41,580 bases of DNA. It comes from JACCYX01 sp964610045 (lineage in GTDB: Bacteria > Chloroflexota > Chloroflexia > Thermomicrobiales > UBA6265). The position numbers and the translations under genes are program-made. Below, one piece after another: positions 24,203 through 31,818 of the stretch. Location of the stretch: the NCBI GenBank assembly GCA_964610045.1, contig CAZSUN010000024.1:1-41580 (forward strand), read 5' to 3'. The notes beneath the pieces were generated by a model. That model worked only from the letters and a program-made list of their open reading frames with translations, made no database searches and was not told the origin of the DNA. Each line of letters opens with the position of its first letter. Position 1 is the first letter of the stretch.

Positions 24203-24972
24203 GACGCCTCCGCCGAGAGCCGTTCCCCGAGGAATGCGAGGGTATGATCCCACGCATCGTGCGCGGCGGGCCACGAAGGCGACTGCTCATCGAAGGTCAG
24301 GAACCCGTGACCGGCGCCCTCGTAGCGCACGAACTCGTAGTCCTTGTCGTACTCATCCAGGAGCGCTTCGTACCTGTCGACATTGTCCATCCCGACTCCG
24401 GCGTCCTCGGTGCCCCAGAAGGCGAGCAGCGGCGATCGCAACGACGCCACCTCCCCATCGTCGGTAGGCAGGATTGGCGCAAGGGGCGTTCGCTCCCGAA
24501 CCGGAAACCCGTAGAAGGCGACGGAAGCATCGGGCAGCGGATCGCGTGACGCCGCCAACAGCACGAGCGTGCCGCCCATGCAGAATCCAAGCGTCCCGAT
24601 CTTGCCCGTACCATCACCGAGGTGCCGTATCCAGACCAGGGCCGCCTCGATATCGGACAAGGTTTCGGACTGGGTCATCGAGCGCATTCGCGCCTGTTTC
24701 GCCTCGCGCGAGTCGTCGGTCAATGGCCCTTGCCGGTGAAAGAAATCCGGCAGGACCGCGATATAGCCGGCCAGGGCCAGCCGGCGTGCCACGTCGTGGT
24801 AGAAGGCATTCGCGCCGTTGATGTCGTGGATGATCAGGATCGAGGGGGCGGGAAGCTGGTCGGGCCGGGCGACGAATGCCGGCATCTGTCGATCGATTGC
24901 CGGGATGTGGGTGTCGAACTCGCTGATGGCATCGCCGCCACTGACCGGGTGTGGGCAATCGTCGTGGCACAT
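24199..24972 (-). CDS. Dienelactone hydrolase family protein
   Basis: This is a 257-residue alpha/beta hydrolase. The nucleophile is Cys131 in GFCMGG, as in carboxymethylenebutenolidase; the acid is in FWGTEDAGV and the base is the His of GAGHGF. The domain runs from about residue 25 to 253 and there is no signal peptide. No ring-cleavage pathway genes lie nearby, so the physiological substrate is unknown; many relatives act on lactones or esters. The ATG at 24972 has GAGGA eight bases upstream. It is the first gene of a two-gene operon with the HD phosphohydrolase (four-base overlap), and it diverges from the threonine/serine dehydratase. Confidence 0.9.
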   Translation of the reverse strand: MCHDDCPHPVSGGDAISEFDTHIPAIDRQMPAFVARPDQLPAPSILIIHDINGANAFYHDVARRLALAGYIAVLPDFFHRQGPLTDDSREAKQARMRSMTQSETLSDIEAALVWIRHLGDGTGKIGTLGFCMGGTLVLLAASRDPLPDASVAFYGFPVRERTPLAPILPTDDGEVASLRSPLLAFWGTEDAGVGMDNVDRYEALLDEYDKDYEFVRYEGAGHGFLTFDEQSPSWPAAHDAWDHTLAFLGERLSAEAS

Positions 24973-25115
24973 GGCAGGTTCCTCGCGTGTAGTGGATCTC
25001 CATCCAGCGCTGGTTGTTGTCCGGCCATTCTAGCAAGCCGGGTGGCCAGCAACGCCGGCGGGCAGGCACAATGAGGAGGAGACTGCCAGTTCGTCGCCAA
25101 GAAGGCATCTGGACC

Positions 25116-26093
25116 ATGACCACCTTTATCGAGATCGAGCGTGCTGCGGCCCGGCTCGACGGCATTGCCCACCGCACGCCAGTCCTGACCTCAACCACGG
25201 CCAACCGGCTTGCCGGTTGCGACCTGTTCTTCAAGGCCGAAAACCTGCAACGAATGGGGGCCTTCAAGTTTCGTGGCGCTTACAACGCGATTTCGTGCCT
25301 CCCGCCAGGAGAGCGGTTTGGCGGGGTCATCGCCTACTCGTCTGGAAACCATGCTCAGGCGATAGCGCTCGCCGCCCGGCTCCTTTCCGTCGAGGCCACG
25401 ATCGTCATGCCAGCCGACGCACCGACGGTGAAACTGGACGCCACTCACGGCTATGGGGCAGCGATTGTCACCTACGATCGGTACACCGAGGATCGCGAGG
25501 AGATCGGCCGGAGGTTGGCTGCCGAGCGTGGTGCGGTCCTGATCCCGCCGTACGACCACCCGGATGTCATTGCCGGACAGGGGACGGCGGCCATGGAGCT
25601 CTTCCAGGAATCGGGACAGCTCGATGTCCTGATCGTGCCCCTGGGTGGTGGTGGTCTTCTGGCAGGGGCTGCCCTGGCGGCGGCCGCATTGAGCCCGGGT
25701 TGCCAGGTGATCGGGGTCGAGCCAGAGACCGGGAATGACGGGCAGCAGAGTTTTCGTCGTGGCCGGATCGTGACGATCCAGACACCCGCGACCATCGCCG
25801 ATGGCGCGCAGACGCTGCATCTCGGGGAGCTTACCTTCCCCATCATCCGTCGTCTTGTTACGGACATCGTCACCGTAACGGATGATCAACTGATCGATGC
25901 CATGCTGTTTCTTGCGAGCCGGATGAAAGTCATCGTCGAGCCGACGGGCGCCCTTGCCGCCGCTGCGGTCCTCTCCGGCACGGTCGATGTGGCGGGCAAA
26001 CGGGTGGGTGTCATCCTTTCCGGGGGCAATATCGACCTGCTCCGGTTCGCTGCGCTCGTCTCTGGGCGTCATGGAGCAGGCGCGCGCGTTTGA
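25116..26093 (+). CDS. Threonine/serine dehydratase or serine racemase-like PLP enzyme
   Basis: The 325-residue protein is a fold-type II PLP enzyme. Lys51 in FKFRGAYNA holds PLP, SSGNHAQ (74-80) binds the substrate carboxylate, and PLGGGGLLAG holds the cofactor phosphate. There is no C-terminal ACT domain, so it is not the isoleucine-inhibited biosynthetic type. The size fits catabolic threonine dehydratase, serine racemase or threo-3-hydroxyaspartate ammonia-lyase. The ATG at 25116 follows GAAGG by about ten bases. Homoserine dehydrogenase lies two genes downstream, which makes a threonine-related role attractive, but that is inference. Confidence 0.88.
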   Translation: MTTFIEIERAAARLDGIAHRTPVLTSTTANRLAGCDLFFKAENLQRMGAFKFRGAYNAISCLPPGERFGGVIAYSSGNHAQAIALAARLLSVEATIVMPADAPTVKLDATHGYGAAIVTYDRYTEDREEIGRRLAAERGAVLIPPYDHPDVIAGQGTAAMELFQESGQLDVLIVPLGGGGLLAGAALAAAALSPGCQVIGVEPETGNDGQQSFRRGRIVTIQTPATIADGAQTLHLGELTFPIIRRLVTDIVTVTDDQLIDAMLFLASRMKVIVEPTGALAAAAVLSGTVDVAGKRVGVILSGGNIDLLRFAALVSGRHGAGARV

Positions 26094-26191
26094 CCCGCGA
26101 TTCACCGGACACGTAGCATGGTCCGAACGGTTGGACATTTCTCGACGTGATGTGACCTCCACCCGTTTCTACCGTGGACGGAGCGTGCCGC

Positions 26192-28054
26192 ATGCAATGG
26201 CGATCGGATGACCCTGACCGGCCCGAGACCGAGACTGAGATGAGTGACGGGCTGGACGGCGAGGAGGTCGATCTCACTTGCCCGTCGTGCAGCAACGATC
26301 TCATGGCCGATGACCGGTTTCTTGCCTATCGTGTGTGCGGCGGCTGTGGGCGGCATTTCTCCATCGGTGCCCGGGAGCGAGTGTCGCTGCTGGTGGATGC
26401 AGGGGTCTTCCAGGAACTCGATACCCCCGCGGAGCTACCGTCATCCGATCATGAACGCCTTCCACCGGCGGAGCGACTCGCCGAGTACCAGCATCAGCAG
26501 GTGATCGGCGAGGCGGTGGTGACCGGATTCGGAAGTATCGGTGGGTGTTACACCGCGATCGTCGCGCTCGACGATCACCTGGTGTCGCATTCACTCGGCG
26601 CAATCCTTTCCGGAAAGGTCATCGCGGCCTTTGAGTACGCCCGGAGGGAAAAGCTCCCGCTGGTCCTGCTGGCGGCTGGTGGCACGCAGAAGGTGCCCGC
26701 CGGTCCACTCTCGCTCGCCCAGGGGAGCCGCCTCGCGACAGCTGCCGCCCAGCTGCATCTCGATGGCGTGGTCATGATCGGTGTCTTGACGCAACCGATG
26801 TCGACCGGCGTCTTCGCGACACTCGTCTCGCATTGCGATGTCCTGTACTCCGAGCCGCACGTCAGCCTTCATGAGGGTGGTGGCGGGCTTGATGCCCGCG
26901 AGACCGATACCTCGGCGGCCTCACTCCTCGCTGGAGGCTGGATCGATGGCATCATCGAGCGGCCGCACCTGGCTGCCGAGATCGGACGATGTGTCGAAAC
27001 TGTCACGGCGGTGGGGATCGCTCGCCCGGCAGTCGATGGCAGCCGAATCTCCGATGTTCGTGCAACCGGCGACCGGCCGATGGAGAACGCCAGGCCAGTC
27101 GCCGCGCCAGGAATCGACGAATGCCTCAGGCTGTTGGTGCCAGACGCGATGCACGTACGGGGTGACCGCGTGCGCGGCGACAATCCTGCCGCGATCTGCG
27201 GAATCGGCAGGCTCGACACGGTATCGGTCGCCTTCGCCGGACTGGTGCGGCCAGATGGTCCGATCGAGCCGGAAGCGGCGGCGATCGCAGCCCGCAAGAT
27301 TACCCGGCTCGCGCGATTGGCCAGCAGGCTGGAGTTGCCCCTCGTCATCCTGGCCGATGGCGGAGAGTCTGAGGCGCAAGTGCCGTTTTCGGTCGAGCTC
27401 GCCTACGCTGGGTCGTCCCTGGCGTCGACATTGGCGTTGTTGCCGGTGCCGGTGGTCTCGGTTGGATCGGGCCACATAACGGGAGCGCTCGCCACTCTGA
27501 TGATGAACGCGGATCGCCAGTACCTCATGTCCGGTGCGGTTGTCTTTCCGCCGCCAGAGCCCGCAACCGGTTGGCAGCCGGGTCGCCCCGCTGGATCGCG
27601 AACCGGAGTCGACGCGATCTCGGCGGTGGATTGCCTGAGGCTTGGGCTGATCGACGGCGTCATCCCGGCTCCGGATCAACGCGATGCCGCGGCATGGGCG
27701 GCTGCCATCCGGCGCGAGGTGCTCCAGGCGCTCGCCGAACTCGGCGGGACCGGCCAGCGTCGCCTGCTGGATACCCGGGTGTTGCGGCAGCGGGCGCTCG
27801 GTCAGTCCACTCCCGATGGCCTGGCGGAGGCCCGAAGCGAACTCTGGGCGCTCCAGGAGTGGCAACGCTCGGTGGAACGGAACGTCGAACGATCGTTGGG
27901 AGAGTGGCGAGGTCGCTGGGAGAACCTGAAGGCGAACCAGCCGAAGTTGAACTTCCAGCGGCCCGATATGGGTGACCTGGCCGCGCGCATGCGTGCCCGG
28001 CGGTCGGAACTGCTTGAACGTGCTGGCCGTGGTGACCGGCCAGCGCCGGACTAG
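26192..28054 (+). CDS. Fused AccD-AccA-like carboxyltransferase with unusual active-site motifs
   Basis: The 620-residue protein equals AccD plus AccA in length. Cys30, Cys33, Cys49 and Cys52 form the AccD zinc ribbon (CPSC, CGGC). A beta-like crotonase domain spans about 95-275 and an alpha-like one about 330-520; the helical C-terminus (about 540-620) has WENLKANQPKLN. Two motifs depart from the norm as I remember it: SGGARMQE of the beta subunit reads AAGGTQKVPAG (161-171), and GGEGGSGGA of the alpha subunit reads VGSGHITGA (424-432). So it may make malonyl-CoA, use another acyl-CoA, or have lost catalysis. The ATG at 26192 has GGAG eight bases upstream. It is followed after 40 bp by homoserine dehydrogenase. 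No biotin carboxylase or carrier protein is in the window. Confidence 0.8.
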   Translation: MQWRSDDPDRPETETEMSDGLDGEEVDLTCPSCSNDLMADDRFLAYRVCGGCGRHFSIGARERVSLLVDAGVFQELDTPAELPSSDHERLPPAERLAEYQHQQVIGEAVVTGFGSIGGCYTAIVALDDHLVSHSLGAILSGKVIAAFEYARREKLPLVLLAAGGTQKVPAGPLSLAQGSRLATAAAQLHLDGVVMIGVLTQPMSTGVFATLVSHCDVLYSEPHVSLHEGGGGLDARETDTSAASLLAGGWIDGIIERPHLAAEIGRCVETVTAVGIARPAVDGSRISDVRATGDRPMENARPVAAPGIDECLRLLVPDAMHVRGDRVRGDNPAAICGIGRLDTVSVAFAGLVRPDGPIEPEAAAIAARKITRLARLASRLELPLVILADGGESEAQVPFSVELAYAGSSLASTLALLPVPVVSVGSGHITGALATLMMNADRQYLMSGAVVFPPPEPATGWQPGRPAGSRTGVDAISAVDCLRLGLIDGVIPAPDQRDAAAWAAAIRREVLQALAELGGTGQRRLLDTRVLRQRALGQSTPDGLAEARSELWALQEWQRSVERNVERSLGEWRGRWENLKANQPKLNFQRPDMGDLAARMRARRSELLERAGRGDRPAPD

Positions 28055-28094
28055 GTCCCGCCGGGCAACGCCGCCGGGTGGGTGGGAGCAATGG

Positions 28095-29180
28095 ATGAAG
28101 CGGATTACGCTGGTACAGATCGGAATCGGCACGGTTGGCAGCGCGGTGGTCGAGCAGGTCATCGAGCATCGCGAACGGTGGCGCAGTGCATTTGGGATCG
28201 ATGTCGCCATCGGAGGGGTCATCCGCCGGTCGGGTGCCGTGATCGACCCGGACGGGATCGCACCGGAGTCGCTTCGATACCTCGCTGGGCATCGCCTGTC
28301 TGGTCACCTGGAGCAGTCGCAGTCCGCCTCGGAGGCAGTTTCGACCCTGACCGCGAGGGGGCCGGTGATCGCGATAGACGCTGGTTCGGGCGAAGGCACC
28401 GCGCCGCTCGATGTGCAGGTGTTGCGCGCCGGTGGCGGTGTCGTGCTCTCCAACAAAGCACCCCTGGCCTTGCCCATGACCGATGAATCCAGCCGGGTCC
28501 TGTGGAACGAGTCCGCGCTCGACGGCAGGATGCGGTACGAGGCCACTTGTGGGGCCGGACTCCCCGTCATATCGACCTTGCGGAATCTGATCGACACCGG
28601 CGACGACGTGCGTGAAATTTCGGGTGCGCTGTCCGGCACTTTCGGCGCCATCTTTTCCGATGTTGCTGCCGGTATCCGGTTTTCAGATGCCGTGCGCACA
28701 GCCTGCGCAAATGGCTACACCGAGCCTGACCCGCGTGACGATCTCAGCGGTCTCGATGTGGCCAGGAAGGGCCTGATCCTCGCCCGGACACTCGGCGAGA
28801 CGATCGACCTCGGCGATGTCGCCGTTCATTCCCTTGTCCCGGATCACTTGCGAGCGGTGACGGTCCCGGAGTTCCTCGACCGAATCAGCGATGGCGACCT
28901 GGAGATCGACCGGCGCGTGGCGGAAGCCCTGGCCACGGATACCGCCCTCAAGTACATCGTGCGCTGGGAACGTGGGAAGCAGCTTCAGGTCGGGCTCCGC
29001 CAGGTTCCCCGGGTAACGGTGTTGGGATCGCTCCAGGGACCGGAAAACATCGTCTCCTTCCGGACGGCGCGGTACGACCGGTACCCATGCGTGGTGTCCG
29101 GACCGGGCGCTGGGGCGGCGGTGACCGCGGCAGGGATGGTGGCCGACATGCTCGACCTGGCGCTTCGCCTCGCCGCCTGA
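28095..29180 (+). CDS. hom: Homoserine dehydrogenase
   Basis: The 361-residue cytosolic enzyme reduces aspartate semialdehyde to homoserine, on the way to threonine and methionine. It has the NAD(P) loop GIGTVGSAV (10-18), NKAPLA (120-125), and the catalytic segment GYTEPDPRDDLSGLDVARK (207-225), ending in the catalytic lysine. There is no aspartokinase fusion and no C-terminal ACT domain, so feedback inhibition by threonine is not expected from this chain. The ATG at 28095 has GGGAG six bases upstream. It probably shares a transcript with the AccDA-like gene 40 bp upstream, and it converges with the phosphodiesterase gene only three bases downstream. Confidence 0.93.
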   Translation: MKRITLVQIGIGTVGSAVVEQVIEHRERWRSAFGIDVAIGGVIRRSGAVIDPDGIAPESLRYLAGHRLSGHLEQSQSASEAVSTLTARGPVIAIDAGSGEGTAPLDVQVLRAGGGVVLSNKAPLALPMTDESSRVLWNESALDGRMRYEATCGAGLPVISTLRNLIDTGDDVREISGALSGTFGAIFSDVAAGIRFSDAVRTACANGYTEPDPRDDLSGLDVARKGLILARTLGETIDLGDVAVHSLVPDHLRAVTVPEFLDRISDGDLEIDRRVAEALATDTALKYIVRWERGKQLQVGLRQVPRVTVLGSLQGPENIVSFRTARYDRYPCVVSGPGAGAAVTAAGMVADMLDLALRLAA

Positions 29181-29183
29181 CCG

Positions 29184-29933
29184 CTATTCGTCATCCACGA
29201 TCGGTTCGTGGGGTTTCAGGGGCAGCCGCGCTTCGGGGTCGTCGTCGAAGGCATGTCCGCGGTGCCTGACGACCTGCGCGAGCAGGTCATGGTTGTCGCT
29301 GGTGAAACCGTCGATGCCTCGCTCGAACAGGGTGCGGGCGATCGCGAGATCGTTGACGGTCCACGCGATGATGGTGGTCTTGAGCTGGTTGAGCCGGTCG
29401 ATCACCTCCTCCGTCAACAGGCCGTGGTGGATCGAAATCGCCGGTGATGCCTGCCGCTCGAGCTTCGCCCAAACGCTGGCCAGTTCCTTCTCGGTGCCGA
29501 CCGAATAGAAGACATTCACATGTTCGAGCGGTTCAACCCGATCGAGCTGGCTCCACGCCCGGCCGCAGAGAATGATGTCCCGGTCCGACTGGAAATCGCT
29601 GATGGCGCGGACGACGCGTTCGCCCAGGTTCGGGTTCTGCCCCTTGAGGTCGAGAAAGAGGAGCGACTCCAGGGGGGATGCCTCCAGGATGTCGTGAAGG
29701 CGCGGCGGACGTCCGCCAATACGCTCGATGTGCCATTTCTCCCAGAAGACCGGCAGCGGGCCAATCGTCTTGTCGTGACGAATTTCCAGGCGTCCAAGTC
29801 GTGGCCAGACATCGGCTTCGAGCATGTCGACGCCAAGCGCGAGTGCCGCCGTCACCTGGGCTGCCGAGTTCGCCCCCCGGTGAGCGATGGCAAGCGGGCG
29901 GGCGTTGGGCAGGACAGGATGCGTGTTCGGCAT
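29184..29933 (-). CDS. Glycerophosphodiester phosphodiesterase family protein
   Basis: The 249-residue TIM-barrel protein has the GDPD pattern: AHRG with His18 and Arg19, MLEADVW with Glu39 and Asp41, and the second histidine in RHDKT (His53). It probably splits glycerophosphodiesters from lipid turnover into glycerol 3-phosphate and an alcohol. The usual ENT triplet after HRG reads ANSAAQ here, so one commonly conserved glutamate is missing. No signal peptide is seen, so it is likely cytosolic. The ATG at 29933 has AAGGG nine bases upstream; the open frame upstream (to 30074) crosses a big inverted repeat and is not taken as coding. Confidence 0.86.
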   Translation of the reverse strand: MPNTHPVLPNARPLAIAHRGANSAAQVTAALALGVDMLEADVWPRLGRLEIRHDKTIGPLPVFWEKWHIERIGGRPPRLHDILEASPLESLLFLDLKGQNPNLGERVVRAISDFQSDRDIILCGRAWSQLDRVEPLEHVNVFYSVGTEKELASVWAKLERQASPAISIHHGLLTEEVIDRLNQLKTTIIAWTVNDLAIARTLFERGIDGFTSDNHDLLAQVVRHRGHAFDDDPEARLPLKPHEPIVDDE

Positions 29934-29974
29934 GGATGATGCCCTTCCAGGACAAGGGGCCAGGAGTGGTTTGG

Positions 29975-29980
29975 TACACT
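29975..29980 (+). promoter_or_regulatory. -10-like TACACT upstream of the repeat protein
   Basis: TACACT preceded by TTTGG resembles the GGTATACT boxes of the SRP RNA and M20 genes. It abuts the left arm of the inverted repeat at 29978-30016. No -35 is apparent. Confidence 0.3.
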
Positions 29981-30016
29981 CACCGGGTGAAACGAGCGAT
30001 TGCGCTCCCGGTGAGT
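29978..30016. repeat. 10-bp perfect inverted repeat with inner hairpin, in a divergent promoter region
   Basis: The outer arms ACTCACCGGG (29978-29987) and CCCGGTGAGT (30007-30016) match exactly. Inside, AGCG (29995-29998) and CGCT (30003-30006) pair around ATTG, directly stacked on the right outer arm, with a 7-nt bulge on the left. It separates the phosphodiesterase gene from the plus-strand repeat-protein gene and ends 17 bp before the latter's start. It could be an operator or an mRNA leader hairpin. Confidence 0.65.
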
Positions 30017-30032
30017 CATTGAAGGACCGTGT

Positions 30033-30620
30033 GTGACAGAGGAACCAGTCGAGCGTACCGATGGTGACCGGCAACAGGTGTCGGGCGGCGATGATAGCAT
30101 CCCCGGTTCCGGGCCGGGTGAGGTTCAGCCGTCATCCGGCCAGGCGACCATGGCGCGGGCCGATACCGCGCAGGTCAATGCCGCCCAGGTGACGATGGAC
30201 CGCTCGGGAGCCGAGCATATCGACGCCGAGAACGTCACGATGGATCGATCAGGCGCCACGACCCTCTCGGCAAAATCCGTGAATCTCGAAAACTCTGGCG
30301 CGGTCAAGGTGTCGGCGGACACAGTGTCCGCGAGCAAGTCGTCCATCGTTCTCGCCCAGGGAGAGACGATCTCGCTCGACCAGTCGGCCGCCGTCTTCGC
30401 TGCCGCCGGCACGACCCGGATCAGCGGCAACGGCAGGGTCGTGTTCCTGACCAGCGGCGATATCGAGGCCGATGGCGACATCAACGCCGTGTTCCTGACC
30501 GCTGGCTCGATCAAGGCGGGCGGCAACGTCCACAGCACGTTCACTGCTGCCAGCGCGGCAGTGCTGGGTGCGGCGCTTGCGGTGACGCTCTACCTGTTGC
30601 GACGGGTATTTGGCCGGTGA
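30033..30620 (+). CDS. Tail-anchored protein of 15-residue repeats (beta-solenoid, bactofilin-like)
   Basis: This is a 195-residue protein. After a polar N-terminus (1-37), residues 38-142 fall into seven tandem units of exactly 15 residues, the clearest being VTMDRSGAEHIDAEN (53-67), VTMDRSGATTLSAKS (68-82) and VNLENSGAVKVSADT (83-97). The pattern of short strands with Gly, Ser and Asn at turns suggests a right-handed beta-helix. The part at 128-170 (ISGNG, GDIEADGDI, GSIKAGGNV) recalls bactofilins. A single hydrophobic helix (172-189) followed by RRVFGR suggests tail anchoring with the repeats outside or in the cytoplasm. The start is GTG at 30033, six bases after AAGGA. The family is not one I can name with confidence. 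Confidence 0.78.
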   Translation: MTEEPVERTDGDRQQVSGGDDSIPGSGPGEVQPSSGQATMARADTAQVNAAQVTMDRSGAEHIDAENVTMDRSGATTLSAKSVNLENSGAVKVSADTVSASKSSIVLAQGETISLDQSAAVFAAAGTTRISGNGRVVFLTSGDIEADGDINAVFLTAGSIKAGGNVHSTFTAASAAVLGAALAVTLYLLRRVFGR

Positions 30621-30666
30621 ACTGGCTGGCGAATGGCGCGCAGGATGAACTTGGGGGAGGTGGCGG

Positions 30667-30918
30667 ATGCAGGGGCTCCTGAAGTTCCTCGCCGGTGGTG
30701 CGGCCGGTACGGCAGTCGGATTGGTGGTGGGGAGCCTGCTCGCGCCCCAGCGTGGGGAAGACCTCCAGGCGACGGCCCGGCAACGCGTGGCCGATGCGAA
30801 GCAGGCGGGCGACGAGGCCGAGCGGGAGACCGAAGCGGTGCTCCGTGATCGGTTCCGCCAGAAGGTCAACGATCCTACGGCATTGACCTCCGCCTCCACG
30901 AATGGACTGCACCCATGA
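30667..30918 (+). CDS. YtxH-like small membrane protein
   Basis: This is an 83-residue protein with one N-terminal hydrophobic segment (about 5-26, rich in glycine) followed by LLAPQRGEDLQ and a charged helical tail. This is the layout of YtxH/general-stress-type proteins, in which the phrase LLAPxSGxE follows the helix. The function of the family is poorly known; stress links exist in Bacillus. The ATG at 30667 follows GGGGGAGG by about six bases. The gene lies 46 bp behind the 15-residue-repeat protein, and its stop overlaps the next start (ATGA), so three genes may be co-transcribed. Confidence 0.8.
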   Translation: MQGLLKFLAGGAAGTAVGLVVGSLLAPQRGEDLQATARQRVADAKQAGDEAERETEAVLRDRFRQKVNDPTALTSASTNGLHP

Positions 30919-31784
30919 CGATGATCGGCTGCGGCCAGCTGACCTGGCAGGGAGTTGAACCCGACCAGGTGATGCGGGAGATCGCCGAAGCCGGGTACGA
31001 TGGCGCTCCCGGTGGACTGAGGCTCGATGTGCCTGCACCCGAGGTCATTGCCTGGTTTGCCTCGTTCGGCCTGAAGGTCGCGCCGCCTTACTACTCGGCC
31101 GAGTTCTGGAATCCCGCCGACGAGGATGCCATCCTCGCGGCGGCGGCGCCTGTCGCCCGGTATGTACGAGAGTTGGGGTGCAGCGAGTTGTACGTGGCGG
31201 CGAACGGTGGCGGTTACCGCACGTCCAGCGGCAAGACCCGCCGCGATCTCGCTGGCCAGGTCACTCCGGCCGATTGGATGACTGCCGGCGAATTCGCCCA
31301 GTTCGGCAAGGTCATCGGGAAGTTCGCTGCCCTCACCCAATCCGAGGGCGTCACCAGTTGTTTCCACAACCACGTCGGCACCGTGATCGAGACGGCGGGT
31401 GAACTCCAGCGCATGCTCGACGATGTTTCGGGCGATGCGCTGTATCTCGGTCTCGATACCGGTCACATCGCCTGGGCCGGTGACGACGCCGCGGACGTGT
31501 GCGCCCGCTACCGCGACAGCATTCGCACCCTGCACCTGAAGGATGTCGACGACGTGGTTCGACGCCGGGGCGTCGCGGCTGGTTGGATCTACAGCCAATT
31601 CACGGAAGCAGGGGTGTTTGCCGAACTTGGCGAAGGCATGGTCGATTTCCCGGCGATAATCGATCCGTTGCGTGCTGCCGGGTTCGATGGCTGGCTGATC
31701 GTGGAGACCGATGTCACGATGAAGGCCACGGCATTCGAGAGTGCCCGCATCAGCCGCGACTACCTCACCTCGATCGGCCTCTGA
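30915..31784 (+). CDS. Sugar phosphate isomerase/epimerase (inosose dehydratase IolE-like)
   Basis: This is a 289-residue TIM-barrel protein of the xylose isomerase-like group. Metal-binding residues are suggested by FHNHVGT, LGLDTGHIAWAG, LHLKDVDD and IVETDVT, in the usual order. The arrangement is nearest to IolE (2-keto-myo-inositol dehydratase), but no other inositol genes are near, so the substrate remains open. The ATG at 30915 overlaps the YtxH-like stop by four bases and has no good ribosome binding site of its own, which points to translational coupling. PurK follows after 34 bp. Confidence 0.85.
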   Translation: MTMIGCGQLTWQGVEPDQVMREIAEAGYDGAPGGLRLDVPAPEVIAWFASFGLKVAPPYYSAEFWNPADEDAILAAAAPVARYVRELGCSELYVAANGGGYRTSSGKTRRDLAGQVTPADWMTAGEFAQFGKVIGKFAALTQSEGVTSCFHNHVGTVIETAGELQRMLDDVSGDALYLGLDTGHIAWAGDDAADVCARYRDSIRTLHLKDVDDVVRRRGVAAGWIYSQFTEAGVFAELGEGMVDFPAIIDPLRAAGFDGWLIVETDVTMKATAFESARISRDYLTSIGL

Positions 31785-31818
31785 TTCGCTGTCTGCAACC
31801 TGTCAGGAATCCTTTCGC

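Noticed and set aside
30249..31598. 449-codon minus-strand frame over the repeat protein and IolE-like gene
   Set aside because: It is antisense to three plus-strand genes with good starts, and shows no domain.
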